From Micropterix aruncella (Eukaryota > Arthropoda > Insecta > Lepidoptera > Micropterigidae), in the NCBI GenBank assembly GCA_944548615.1, contig OX155950.1, positions 30,969,691 through 31,033,690 on the forward strand: 64,000 nucleotides of DNA, written 5' to 3'. Under the pieces are notes generated by a model, which worked only from the letters and a program-made list of their open reading frames with translations, ran no database searches and had not been told where the DNA came from. Shown in pieces: positions 32,433 through 43,784 of this stretch (position 1 is its first letter; each line of letters starts with the position of its first letter). Position numbers and translations under genes: made by a program.

Positions 32433-32573
32433 ATGACTTTTATTTCGAATTGGGAGGAATTTGAAAAGGCGGCGGAGATGTTATATTTACAGGACCCATC
32501 TAAAGTTAGATACACCATGAAGTACGGACACACAAAAGGGACTTTTATACTAAAAATAACCAACGATTCAAAG
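32433..32573 (+). CDS. Srp9: Signal recognition particle 9 kDa protein, exon 1
   Basis: The ATG at 32433 opens 47 codons ending at the donor TCAAAG/gtattt in phase 0. The peptide MTFISNWEEFEKAAEMLYLQ, then DPSKVRYTMKYGHTKG, aligns by eye with animal SRP9 (W-EEF--AAE-LYL-DP-K-R---KY-H--G). SRP9 pairs with SRP14 and binds the Alu domain of 7SL RNA. There it helps slow elongation when the particle meets a signal peptide on a cytosolic ribosome. The lack of a signal peptide fits this role. With exon 2 the protein is 77 aa, slightly shorter than the roughly 86 aa of vertebrates, mainly through a shorter C-terminus. Confidence 0.93.
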
Positions 32574-32646
32574 GTATTTTTGTGTCCTTCTTTTATTAAT
32601 ATAACCTATGTTTTTCGTTGTATATTATTAAATATTTATTTTTCAG

Positions 32647-32739
32647 TGTTTGCAGTATAAAACTGAAGTTCAGCAGGATCTCAGGAAAATAGACAAATTC
32701 ATTTCGAATCTAATGAGACACATGGCATCGAACGATTGA
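32647..32739 (+). CDS. Srp9: Signal recognition particle 9 kDa protein, exon 2
   Basis: After a 73-base intron ending atttttcag, the frame resumes in phase 0: CLQYKTEVQQDLRKIDKFIS then NLMRHMASND and TGA at 32737-32739. This matches the conserved SRP9 end (C-VYKT---QD-KKIEKF---LM). It supplies the last strand and helix of the alpha/beta SRP9 fold. An ATTAAA about 50 bases past the stop may serve as the polyadenylation signal. No frameshift or missing residue was seen, and the presence of an intron rules out a processed pseudogene. Confidence 0.93.
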   Translation, partial: CLQYKTEVQQDLRKIDKFISNLMRHMASND

Positions 32740-33192
32740 TAGTTGAGCTCTCGTTTATTTCTTACTTTTATATCATGTAATTATTTAAATTAAAATATAA
32801 TGTCTTTTGTATGGTTTTTTGGAAATCAAACTGAAATTGTCGTTTGAGCGCTGGAATGATTATTTGCTATCCATCTCGCACCGATGGTGGTCACGGTTAA
32901 ATTAAAAATATACCTTGCTTTTGTGTTTCTTCGTCATATTAGTTGATATATGTACTTGTTACTTAATACAACGTCTCTCTTTATTTTGGTTTTGTTTTCA
33001 GTATATTTTGTTTAAATATTTTAAAAGGCAAGTACCGCACCCTAGTGGCATCATGATGGACTACTTGAAATAGCGTCGTTTTAATTATCATTTTATTCAC
33101 TAGATGGCGCAGTATGTTGCCAAATCAAAGCTCTCAGCTCACCAACTGACCAGTAGGGAAAGTATTATGAACGCGCTAAAATTGTTTTCGAG
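32740..33192. other. SRP9 3' region and spacer
   Basis: Contains the probable 3' untranslated part of SRP9, then AT-rich DNA. Nothing else recognised. Confidence 0.4.
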
Positions 33193-33400
33193 ATGACCGA
33201 AATATCTATATTGAGTCCCCTTGAGACGATTAAGACCATTTTCAAATTGAAGTCTGTCTGTGTGTATGTATTCCTCCACGATAGCGCCCAAACGCTTAAT
33301 CCGACTGAGCTAAAATTTGGTATGCAGTGCAGGCATTACTTGGTCATGGCAAGAGTTGAGATATCTCATATATTACGCTGTACTTGAATTCATTACATTT
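33193..33400. repeat. Dispersed repeat shared with 43785-44010
   Basis: GAGACGATTAAGACCATTTT, a (TG)n-like block, GCGCCCAAACGCTTAATCCG, then ACTGAGCTAAAATTTGG and TTGGTCATGG occur here and again, in the same order, at 43815-44000. The wording (cell near position x has form ...AATCCGACTGAGCTAAAATTT) resembles a common class of insect non-autonomous elements, but ends were not defined. Confidence 0.55.
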
Positions 33401-33834
33401 GAGTTCCGCCATACATTTTAAACTAACACTGAGTCTAGCCGAGAAAGGAACCGCGCTGCCTGAGGCGTCGCAATAGGACCCAGCCGGGTTCGACCGCCGG
33501 TCGAGAGAGGGCGCTTATCGATTATGAAATTAATATTTAGATGAAAACAGTTCTTAGCTACTTGCCGGGAAAGTCTTGGGGTAGGTAACACAACCGATTT
33601 TTTAAATTATTTTGTTTCTAGAAGTCGCTAGATACATGTCTTAAAACCTTACAGCGTTTTAACCCCAATATTTCTCACCTTCGTAATATTTCATAGAAAC
33701 AAAATAATAAAAAAAACAAGGATATACTGTCAAGAATTTCATATTCTTCGACTCCAATGACTTATTATTGCAAACCCTTCCTTACCCTGGCCGAATTTCG
33801 AATTCTCCTTTTACTCTCCGAATTTAAAGTGTCA
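33401..33834. other. Spacer with a GC-richer patch
   Basis: At 33480-33500 GCCGGGTTCGACCGCC looks like a tRNA-type B box, but no upstream A box or cloverleaf could be drawn. Not called as a tRNA. Nothing else seen. Confidence 0.3.
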
Positions 33835-34515
33835 CCTTTATTACTGTACATAACGACTACCTATCAGTGATCATAAATCCACTTTTCATAAGTTTGCTTA
33901 ATTTTTTTCTAAAACTTTAGACAGAGTATTTTTTTGTGTAACAAGTTTTAAGTAAAAATGCCAGAAACCCCATTGTTTCACCTTTTTTTACTGTACATAA
34001 TGGCTATCACTGATCATAAAGCCACTCTTCATAAGTTTGCTTATTTTTTTTAGAAGTTTACAGTATTTTCTGTGTAAACTAGGTTTTAAGTAAAAATGGC
34101 AGAAACCCCATTGCTTCACCTTTTTTATTGTAGGTACAAAACGACTATCACTGCACTGATCATAAATCCACTGTTCATAAGTAATTTTTTTCGAGAAGTT
34201 TATCCAGAGTATTTTCTGTGTAACGAAGTTTTAATTAAAAATGGCATTGTTTCACCTTTTTACTGTACATAACGACCATCACTGATCATAAAGCCACTCT
34301 TCGTAAGTTTGCTTATTTATTTTCTAGAACTTTAGACAGAGTATTTTCTGTATAACAGAAGTTTCAAGTAATAATGACAGAAACCCATTGTTTCACCATT
34401 TTTTCTATACATAACTACCATAAGTTTGCTTATTTTTTTCTCGTACTTTAGACAGAGTATTTTATTTGTACCTGTTAGAAGTTTTAAGTAAAAATGGCAG
34501 AAACCCCATTAGGCC
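33835..34515. repeat. Tandem repeat, about 120-145 bp period, five units
   Basis: The unit includes CATAAGTTTGCTTATTTTTT, CTTTAGACAGAGTATTTTCT, AAGTTTTAAGTAAAAATGGC, AGAAACCCCATTGTTTCACC and ACTATCACTGATCATAAAGC. Copies of the CATAAGTTTGCTTA block begin near 33888, 34028, about 34175, 34301 and 34420. Small deletions in individual units explain the varying spacing. There is no coding frame through it. Confidence 0.85.
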
Positions 34516-35454
34516 CCAGTGACTGGCCTCTTAATACCAATGTCATGGCATTAATAGGTGTAATGCATTAATAATGTAATGTCACCGTCACTTTTTTATA
34601 CTCGTATCAATGCATGCGTGTAATACCTAAATAATATGCTCATATGCTGATTCTTACGCCCCCAGATTTTCGCGCGCCTGGGCCCGTCAATCGCTATTTT
34701 TATAGATAGGTAGGTATGCCTCAGCATATACCCAGCTGCGCGTTTAACCCTAGCTAGGCGCACTAGGTGCGCTTCTAGGGCAGCTCCGCCCATCCCTAGG
34801 AGTCCATAAAATATGGGAAAAATAAATAAAACGAGGGATTGTTTAATTTCTGTTGCCCGCGGCTTCGCTTCCCGTAGAATTTCGAATAGGCCAGTCAGCA
34901 GTGGCGTAATTACGGGGTAGCAAGGAGTGGCAGTTGCCACCCCAGAATTCCCAACCCCCTCTTTTTGCCACCCCAAAAATCGGTAAGGTATCTAAGAAAT
35001 AGCTGACCTTTTGGTAAAAAAAATCTTTGAAAAGTGTGTTCCCTCTGCGTTTTGAACTGTTCCGCTCAGCGGCGCCGACTTCTTGACATGCAACCTCGTG
35101 GGTGCTCATGCAGTCGACTCGGTGACTCCTTTAAAAAAACTGGCGTTGTGCGAGAGAAGAAATGCACACTGATCGACAATTAAATATTCTACCTACATAA
35201 TCCGTCAATTCTTCGTAAATTTGTACAGTAGAACTCGAGTTAATAGCGAACAGACAGGCAGTAGGATAGAAAGATGTTGCATTTATTTTATAAAGAAGAG
35301 AAACGGAAGAGAAGAAAAGAAGAGTAAAAATGATAAATAATGTTAATCTGTTTATAGCTTTTTTAAAGTGTATTATGTCTGTAGCATCTTTGCATCGTTG
35401 TACCCATTTATACTAAAATATAAAAATGAAACGATAATTATTTTATCATGGATA

Positions 35455-35673
35455 TCCTACTAATATTATAAACGCGAAAGTTTGTATGTATGTATGGATG
35501 TTTGTTACTCTTTCCCGCAAAAACTACTGAATGGATTTTGATGAAACTTTACAATAATATAGCTTACACATCAGAATAACACATAGGCTATAATTTATAA
35601 AGATGTATGGTTTTCTGTCATCATTATCACAATTTTCCATCACCACGCGGGTGAAACTGCTGGGCGGAGCTAG
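35455..35673 (+). mobile_element. Short non-autonomous Helitron, intact ends
   Basis: It begins A/TCCTACTAATATTATAAA and ends GGGCGGAGCTAG/T, with the host A and T at the borders as expected for Helitrons. The body has AAAACTACTGAATGGATTTT and ACATAGGCTATAATTTA, widespread in lepidopteran non-autonomous Helitrons (Lep1 type, from memory). It lies within the hAT element, so it is younger than that insertion or was captured by it. Confidence 0.8.
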
Positions 35674-35783
35674 TATGTACATATTTTTTATTAGCAGAAA
35701 AAATAATGATTAGTATCTGCTTAATGTACACAACTTGATGTGTCCTGCAACACGAAATGTATAATCAACATTAATAAAGCTTT

Positions 35784-36000
35784 GTGGTCATGTGGTCATG
35801 GTTGCTTCGCACCCACTATTTGCCTCTCCTGGGTGCTGAAGCCCCCGAGCACCCACGTAGTCGGCGCCCCTGGTTCCGCTTATATTTTACACTCGCTATG
35901 AACTCCTGTGAAAGGTCTTTTTCATGTCTTCGTAGGCTAAAAACTTACACCAGAAACACAATTGGCCAAGAAAGGTTGTCGTCATTGGCCCTTCTGGCAA
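35784..36000 (+). pseudogene. C-terminal dimerisation region of a hAT transposase
   Basis: A plus-strand frame contains NSCERSFSCLRRLKTYTRNT then IGQERLSSLALLAIESSVEI. This is the hAT C-terminal dimerisation domain as found in insect and vertebrate hAT/ZMYM-like transposases (ERSFS-LRR-KTY-R-TM-QERL--LALL-IE). The N-terminal BED finger and catalytic part are missing. The frame drifts soon after, where the retrotransposon is inserted. Confidence 0.8.
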
Positions 36001-36074
36001 TCGAAAGTAGTGTTGAAATATTGATAATGATAGGCATAATACTGCGGATATAAATATATGCAGGAGCATCCTTT

Positions 36075-39000
36075 CAGAAAAAAAGGCCTTAAAATTCTTA
36101 GCATTGAATATTAGAAGTTTTGAGCAAAAATTACGATAGTCTAGTAATCTTCTTGCAACAACTCAATGTAGACATTGATGTAATTACATATACCACTGAA
36201 ACTTGGAATGGTAAATTTTACAGAGAGAAGCATATTCCAGGCTATGAATCTTTTCATACCAACTTTAATCATACTCAAAATGATGGCATTGTTTTATATA
36301 TCAAAGAAAGCTTCAGCTTCTTATCGGTACAAGAAATAGCTTTCCCTGAAGCAAATTGCTTGCAAATAAACATAGATGAAGCCACAAGTCTACTTGCTAT
36401 TTATCGAAGCCCATCTTTAAATAATATCAACTACTTCTTAGAAAGCCTTAATACACTTTTATGCGCTAATAGAAATTCTCAAAATCTGTACCTGTGCGGT
36501 GACTTGAATATCTCTATAGCAGGAACTCTGCATCCACAATCTGAGGAATATCTAAACGTCCTAATGCTATATGGTCTCCGACCTGAGATAATTCATCCAA
36601 CGCGCGAATATAACAATAGCAGCAGTTGCATAGATCATGTCATGGTTCGAACCAAAAACCTAATCTCGACCATTGTATACAAACATTCAATTACAGATCA
36701 CTATACAATCTTCTTTAAGATGGCCGCTAAGGGAAGTAATAACGTTGTACATCCAAACAAGCAAATAAAGAAATTAATTAATTATGATAAAATAGTTTAC
36801 GAAATCAGCCAACATGATTGGAATGAGTTATATCAGATTAGGGATGCTTTCGACGCCTATAACTTATTTTTTCCATCTTGAGTAGCATTATACAGAAACA
36901 TACAACATCGAAAACTGTAATTAAAAAACATAAAAATAAAAAAATTACATCGTGGATTAACTGATGGACTCCTCTTTTGTATTCACAGGCGTGATAAAAT
37001 GCACGCAGCGTTAAGAAAAACACCGGACAATGCAATGCTGAGGCAGAAATACACTCGTTATCGAAATTTATGTAATAAAATTATTAAATTGACTAAGCAG
37101 CAATACTTTAAAAAACAAATAACTGACTCAGCCGGGGACCCACGAAAAATCTGGATAAATATAAAAGAAGCGGCGAATTATAAAAATAGAAATGATGTAA
37201 ATTTGAATAGTATTAAAATTGACAATCAAATTATTACAATGAAAGATAATCCTGAAAAGTTACTAAATTTTACAAATACCTAGTCATTTTTGTAATGTTG
37301 GCTCCAAACTAACAGAAAAGTTTCGTCGGATAAATAGTTCTGTAATTACTGACCTAAGTAAATCTGATACGTTACCTGTGTCCATGTACCTAACGCCTAC
37401 AAATAGAGACGAAGTTAAGAAAGTAATAGGCAGCCTTAAAAATAGGTCAGCGGTGGGGGATGATGGGGTCGGGACATGCGTATTTAAACTAGCTGAAACC
37501 TATCTCAGCCAGCCTATTGCTTTTATTATTAATGTGAGTTTTAGAAGCGGAATCTTTTCTGACAAATTAAAAATTGCCAAAGTAATTCCCGTACATAAAG
37601 GGGGAGATAAGCAGGACCTCAATAACTATCGACCTATATCCATTCTAAACACGATCTCCAAAATCTTCGAGAAAGTTGCAAAGGCGAGACTCTATAAATT
37701 TTTAATTGAAAATAAAATACTCTCAGACAATCAGTTCGGTTTTAGGGAAGGTTTAGGGACAACAGACGCTATAGCTGCCTTAACAGAATTTATAGTCGAA
37801 ACGGTGGATAAAGGAGACAAGTGCCTAGGAGTTTTCCTTGACCTTGCAAAGGCTTTTGACTCCGTTCCTCATAATATATTATTATGCAAACTGAGCAGTG
37901 TAGGAATTAACTATACAAGTCTTAAATGGTTTGATAGTTACCTATCCAACAGGGTACAAAGTGTCACCATCCAGGGCCTCCAGAGTAAAAGCCAGCATCT
38001 CACGTATGGTGTGCCACAGGGTAGCGTTTTGGGACCCATTTTATTCCTCGTCTACATAAATAACCTATGTCACAGTTACCAGTAGGTAAAATCATCACAT
38101 ATGCCGATGACACTGTTATACTATTCAAGGGTTCAAACTGGGATTACACATTTGAGAAAGCAAACGAGGGCATGGAAATTGTTAAAAATTGGCGTTGGCA
38201 AAACCAAATACATGCCATTTAGTATAACAACCAGAGGTCAACCCACTACTAATAAAACTATTGTCATACACGAATGCGATAGCATAGAGTCTTGTAACTG
38301 TCAGCCTCTACAAAGAGAAATATCTTGGAAATATCTAGGCATCACTCTAGATTGCTTTCTCCGTTGGGATTCTCATATACATAACGTTGCTACGAAGGTG
38401 CGAATCCTTGGATATGTTTTCAAAGAACTGAGGAATATTCTGGATTCCAAAACACTAAAAACTGTTTATTATGCTTTATGTGAATCGTTATTACTTACGG
38501 CATAATTGGATGGGGTGGATGTGGTAAAACCCTGCTAGAGCCATTGCAAGTTGCTCAGAAATTTATATTAAAAATTATTCTACGTAGATCATATCGCCAT
38601 CCAATGCTATATGGAAGCTAAAGTTCTTGATTGTAGGCAACTTTTTCTAAAAACTTCCCTCTTAAGGCTATTTTTGGACAACAACTCAAATTTAGGAATA
38701 ATTCAGAACCGGCGACCAACGAGACAAGTTTTAGAAAATAGCTTAATAATACCCAGAAGGAAAACATCATTTGGTCAATGACATTACTCTTTCATTGCGC
38801 CGAGATTTTACAATCTGATCAATATGGAAATAAAAATGAATTTGACATTTAGGGAATTCAAAAATAAATTAAAGAAATGGTTATCGAATCATGACAGACT
38901 AAACCATACATCAAATGTTAGAAATAATAGTATAATAAAACTTAGGTGCACAAATTATTAACATATTTTTAAACTTATATGTTAAGTATTTTTTAACATT

Positions 39001-39495
39001 GAACTAACTACCAAAAATTATTTGACTTTGACAATGAATTATACTTTTAGACTAGGTATTTTTATATTAAATCCTATATTACTTAACATAATATTAAATA
39101 TTAATGACTGTTTCTTTCTTTTCTCACATATAACTTTATTTATATTATTTAATCGAATTTTATATTATATTTATTGCCGATTTAATAATGGAATTGCATT
39201 TTATTTATTAATATTATTTTTTATTTTATTCTGAAGACCACATTTTAGGGCAATTTAGTGTCATTAGCTTTTTACTAAAACTTGTACATGTGTAAGCAAC
39301 CAAGCAATCAAGCAAACTTGATTGTAATATTGGAGTCCTGTCCACCCTAGAACGGGCTAGTCCCAGTTGGGTGACAGAAACAAATAAGCAAAGGGTTAAG
39401 GTTTTGCCATTCGGTTCCTGTTATTTTTGTAAGCTAATCAATGTTTTATAGTAATTAATTCTTAAATAAATAAATAAATAAATAATAAATAAATA
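36075..39495 (+). mobile_element. Decayed Jockey/CR1-type non-LTR retrotransposon nested in the hAT element
   Basis: Starting just inside an endonuclease domain (LKFLALNIRSFEQ in one frame, NYDSLVIFLQQLNVDIDVIT in the next), it runs through a broken reverse transcriptase to a 3' untranslated region. It ends in AAATAAATAAATAAATAATA at about 39463-39495. There is no ORF1, so it is 5'-truncated. It is inserted in the hAT remnant, which gives a relative age. Confidence 0.8.
36120..38990 (+). pseudogene. Non-LTR retrotransposon ORF2, several frameshifts and stops
   Basis: The pieces are: endonuclease 36120-36880 (TTETWNGKFYREKHIPGYES, LYLCGDLNISIAG, SSCIDHVMVRT, ITDHY), a linker 36999-37283, and RT 37378-38085 (LKNRSAVGDDGVGT, VIPVHKGGDKQDLNNYRPIS, GVFLDLAKAFDSVPH, YGVPQGSVLGPILFLVYIND-like). 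The motif YADDT follows at about 38099 in a shifted frame, and then the C-terminal part 38101-38990 with YLGITLDCFLRWDSHI. At least four frame changes separate these, so no functional protein can be made. The motif set fits the Jockey/CR1 superfamily; the exact clade is uncertain. Confidence 0.85.
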
Positions 39496-39955
39496 GATAT
39501 TCCCAAAGTAATTGATGTTTTTAACTTAATACAAAAGAGAGGGCTTCATTTTGTGTAAAATAGTTATTGTATTTGTGGTTGCATCAAGAAAATCTTCAAT
39601 AAAGCATTATTTATTTTAGTATATGTATTGTTAATTTATACTTAACTAGGTTAAGCATTTAAATTATCGAAAACAGATCAAACTTTAAAAAGTTGTTTAC
39701 GGATGTGACTAAAATAAAACATTGTACATAATAAACAAAACAATAGGTATAAATATTTAACATTTATACTGGTAGGTAAAAAGTTTTAAAAATGCTTAAA
39801 CTACAAAATTTTAACGCCAAATTTAAAAAAAACTTGACCCCCCTTTTACCTGGTGGTATTCCATACCCCCCTAGACCCCCCTTGCCACCCCAGTTAAAAA
39901 GCATAAATTACGCCCACGCCAGTCAGTAGAGATTCAAAGCTCGGTATGTTACAAA

Positions 39956-41283
39956 AGCTTGTGCAGAAGATTATTTTTTTAATATTGTGTATATGGATGC
40001 AACTGAGTAAATGTTAAAAATGGTAACACGAGATATCTCGGGACAACTTTTGGCAGCTACAAAACCTCAAAATATTGGGACTTTTTTCGGTTTCTTGCTC
40101 ATAACTTCTATACGATGCATCCTAGCGAAAAGTTACTCAGAAGCAAATTAAATGCCATGGAATTTTGCGTCTAATGAGTGCCAAAACTTTATAATTCGGT
40201 CAAGCAATATAGGTAGTAAAAAACCATGAAACGGGCACGGCACAGCGCGGGCGCGACGCGACGCGTCGGGCTCGGCCGGTGAACTGACAAGCGATATAGT
40301 AGAAAACTATGTTAAAAAGCTTTTCTCCAACTTTGTAAATAACTAGAATATAGTGGTTTTTAAGCGTCTGCAGCTTGAAAATGTTGTAGTTGTAGAGAAT
40401 CATATTCTGCGTGTACTGAGTACCACATTTGTCGAATTCGGTCAAATACACTTCTCGCCATTGGCCGACTCTCAATTTCCTGTAATTGGCGTTTGAATTT
40501 ACCCATGATTTATAACGCCTCAATTGTAATAATTTACAGATTAGAGGGTTATATCAGCATAAGAAATAGAAATAGAAATATATTTATTGTCCGACATTGT
40601 GGTGGTACATTTATGGTGATAATGCGTAAAATTATGTATCTCACAATTACCTGTTATCATAACAGATTGACAAATTTACTTATCTGCTAATTTTGTAATT
40701 TCTTATTAAAAAATGTCATTATTTCACTGGTTTGCCTATAATATCTAAATCAAATCAATAATAATTGGTAATGTTCATTGAATGGCCTGAAATAACATTT
40801 AAAAAGACATATAACATGAAAAAAATCTAAACAGACCGGATAGGTAGCACTAACAGTAAAAGACAATTAATAAAAATAATTCACCAATAATATAAAAAAT
40901 AAAGAAAAAATCAAAAATCAAGGAATAATCAAAATCCGCCTATAAATACCAAATGCATATAATTTAAAATGTGTAATCTTCCTAATTGATTTTTTGTAAA
41001 AAAAAATGCATGCCCACAATATAATATTATGAGAAATATTCGTTTATCGTGTAAAAGCTTTTTTCGATAAGCCATTTTTTATCATCAAATAGTCTTCTGA
41101 AAGTAACCTTTTGCCATAGGATGCATAGTATAGAAGCTATGAACGAGAAACCGGAAAAAGTCCTAATATTTTGAGGTATTGTAGCTGTCAAAAGTTGTCC
41201 TGAGATATCTCGTGTTACCATTTTTGATATTTACTCAGTTGCATTCATATCCACAATAAAAAAAAATTGAATCTTCTGCACCA
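39956..41283. mobile_element. Inverted-repeat element with about 190-bp arms
   Basis: The left arm (39956-40145: GTGCAGAAGATT, GGTAACACGAGATATCTCGG, ACAACTTTTGGCAGCTAC, GATGCATCCTA) returns inverted at 41093-41283 with roughly 85 percent identity by eye. The middle holds a GC-rich patch (40220-40285) and a retrotransposon tail (40558-41095). No transposase was seen. It starts about 30 bases beyond the hAT's right target duplication. Confidence 0.7.
40558..41095 (-). pseudogene. 3' end of a non-LTR retrotransposon inside the inverted-repeat element
   Basis: On the minus strand RRLFDDKKWLIEKSFYTINE then YFS and a stop near 41027 is the usual C-terminus (K-WL--K-FYSI-EF). About 450 bases of AT-rich 3' region follow, to a tail of TTTCTATTTCTATTTCT near 40575-40560. 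The similar ending at 60798 belongs to a related enzyme. Confidence 0.55.
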
Positions 41284-41929
41284 CCTTTTCCAACATAGAA
41301 TTACTCTGCTGACTCTGCTGACGCTAAGCAGAGTGGCGTTTATTTGATTTTTGAGACACTATTATTCGGTATAAAGTGGGATATTTTCAGACGTCCCTCT
41401 CAGATGCACGCTACCATTGATTATCCTATATAATCAATGACGCTACCCATCTTGTAGACGTAGGTATGCGTCTTGTCCCTCGCCAACCGCCGCGCCGCCT
41501 TCCGCTGAACATTAAACCATGCTGGGCCAGCCGCCCAGCCGCGCCACGCCGCTAGATATTTCGAGGTGCTTGCACGCGTTACTAACTTCTTGATATCTCC
41601 TAAACTATACCACCTAAAAACGTACAGTATAAGGCTAATTTTATCTCTATTTAACACTCGTAACGATGGAATAATTTATTTTGATAAGTATTGATATTTT
41701 ATTGCTAATGTCTTCCACTAAACGTTGCCTAATTATTTACTTATTTTTTAAAGACATAAAAGCAGTTATATTATTGTGGCCTAAATATAAAAATTGGATA
41801 TACTTATGCTGTCGCGGATTTTTTAATAGATGGCTTTAAGGCCGAGGTTTTTGTCATACATTATTTTCACATATACTCGTATCACAGGGTTTCGTCAGCG
41901 CATGCCGATAAAGCAACTCACCAGCACAT
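41284..41929. other. Spacer, nothing recognised
   Basis: It contains a small inverted pair, TGATTATCCTATATAATCA (about 41418), and a GC-richer patch at 41480-41560. No gene or repeat family identified. Confidence 0.4.
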
Positions 41930-42113
41930 TTTCCTCCGACTTGATTAAAAAATATCTTGATTTCGTATTGAAAACCAATATTTATTACAATAAAATATAG
42001 CCCATGGCACTAATGCAACTGCCCATTAGTGAAAGAAATGTTGAAATCGGATGAGTAGTTTCGGAGATTACTTCATATATACAAACTTTACTTCTTTATA
42101 ATATTAGTATAGA
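41930..42113 (-). mobile_element. Partial Helitron, minus strand
   Basis: Read on the minus strand it begins A/TCTATACTAATATTATAAAG at 42113 and continues with AATCTCCGAAACTACTCATC and GGGCTATATTTTATTG, again the Lep1-type layout. A CTAG end was not located, so the left boundary is approximate. Confidence 0.6.
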
Positions 42114-42214
42114 TGACTTAACTGAATAAAATATATACTACGTTCCCAGTGCCTTCCCCCCTACCCCCAACTTCCATTTTTTCACATACGTTTAATATTT
42201 AATAAATCAGTAAA

Positions 42215-42785
42215 GAATTTAAAAATAATGCCGTTCCTCGAGTTAATTCTTCATTTGCCCAAAGGCAATTCAACTATATAGCACCGACAATATTCAACCG
42301 TCTTGATAACAAAATAAAAGAAATAGAAAGTACCATATATAAAAAAATATAAAAAAATGGCTTTTTGACGACATAGGTCGTTCAAGGACAGAGAACGAAC
42401 TTCTGCAAGTCATATCTAAAAAAAAATATATGCCTGCATAACTTTACTATTATACTATATAATATGATATAAGATATTAAACAAAATGTAATATAATGCA
42501 AAAGAATAATACTATAATATATCTAGATCGTTATATTTATATATTTGTGTATGTATGTATATGTATGTGTGTAAGTGTATATGTATATTAGTACCTATCG
42601 ACGTAGTAACTACGTCAGTTAGGCTTCTCCACCGAAGTCAGAAAATAAGTCGTATGCCCGGATACAGGCTATATTCAGCCTAGTTGGGTATGCGCTGAGC
42701 ATGGTCATGTGCACCATTACTTGGTATGACCATTTTTATGTGTTTTCTTATTATGTTTGAACTAAAATAAAATAAAAAGTAAAAT
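42215..42785 (+). pseudogene. 3' end of a Jockey/CR1-type retrotransposon
   Basis: The plus strand reads RQFNYIAPTIFNRLDNKIKE then IESTIYK, followed by a WLFDD-like block in another frame. It then has a 3' region with a TATG microsatellite (42545-42590) and ends in AAAATAAAATAAAAAG near 42765-42780. The body upstream is absent. Confidence 0.55.
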
Positions 42786-43079
42786 GAAAATGGTAATTTT
42801 ACAAAATACAATGACCGTCATCGGATGCGTTAGGAGAGAGCACCTACAAACGAGAGTTTAGGGCACCCTCAATTCGTAATCGGGCCCTGACAATAAATAT
42901 TGGATTACTCCTATTTAAAAAAAAAAAAACGTTTACAAGGAAAATAGGTATATGCATTCCAAAATTCCAAAAAAAAAAAATAAACAATGTCCGTAGCCGG
43001 CGTCCATTCGCCATAAAATGAATTTTTCATTCATTATTATTTTTATTGGAATCTGAGAATACCTGATCTGCAATGCTTT
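42786..43079. other. AT-rich spacer
   Basis: Poly-A runs only; no gene or known repeat. Confidence 0.4.
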
Positions 43080-43210
43080 GATAACTGTCTTTGCCTATCT
43101 CGCTCTTTCCCATACATTTTTCAAACGTATATAGTGGTGTCGACTCGCTTCTACTAGTGATGCGGCCAAGCATTGGCCAACGCGTAGAGCGGCCATAACG
43201 CCGTCAAGCC
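43080..43210. repeat. Dispersed repeat shared with 29560-29720
   Basis: CTATCTCGCTCTTTCCCATA and GATGCGGCCAAGCATTGGC are the shared blocks; order and orientation differ slightly between the two sites. Confidence 0.45.
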
Positions 43211-43784
43211 GATATTGATGATGATGATAGCAAAGAAGCCTCTGATTGCTTATATAATATTATGATGCAATCATTATGTATCTATCTCGTTTACATATTA
43301 TAAATCGAGAAGAATAATCATGTCGCATTCTTAAATGCAATGGCGCCTCAGATATTCTTCATGAGGGGATAATGGGGATTCTTGCCATTTTTATTCTTCC
43401 CCCTCAGATCATAACACTTCCACTGCTCGTTACAATAGGACTTTCCAATAACTCAACCTCATCGTCCGTCCGTCGGTAATCTTTCTCTTTCATGGCCTCT
43501 AAAGCTACGGTCTGGAGACCACGCCGCGAGACTGCACTGCTTGGCGTCAGCTGCATCGTTTTGTTTTATATAGATAGACAGAGAGATAGATATTTCTTTA
43601 TTGCCTTACTGTATTTTAGAGGTACAGATGTGTTGGTACAGAATGGTTCGATACAGTTCGCCCACAGGGCGAACAATTTTAATTACATATGTATTATTCT
43701 TTTGCTTATAACTTATTATATTTTACTTTACCGGCCCAAGAGAAATTGTTGTGATCGCGCTAAAAAAATGAGATAAAGACGGAA

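Larger units (their letters stand above)
34899..39918 (+). mobile_element. hAT transposon remnant with 8-bp target duplication, carrying nested insertions
   Basis: CCAGTCAG flanks both sides (34891-34898 and 39919-39926), the 8-bp duplication expected of hAT. The left end CAGTGGCGTAATTAC and the inverted right end (GTAATTTATG... read as AAATTACGCCCACG) form short imperfect terminal repeats, each followed by a TTGCCACCCC motif. Inside are the tail of a hAT transposase (35784-36000), a Helitron (35455-35673) and a retrotransposon of about 3.4 kb (36075-39495). Without these the element would be about 1.4 kb, so most of its transposase had been lost. Confidence 0.8.

Noticed and set aside
33470..33545. 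Possible tRNA because of GGGTTCGACCGCC
   Set aside because: No cloverleaf could be formed and no A box lies at the right distance.
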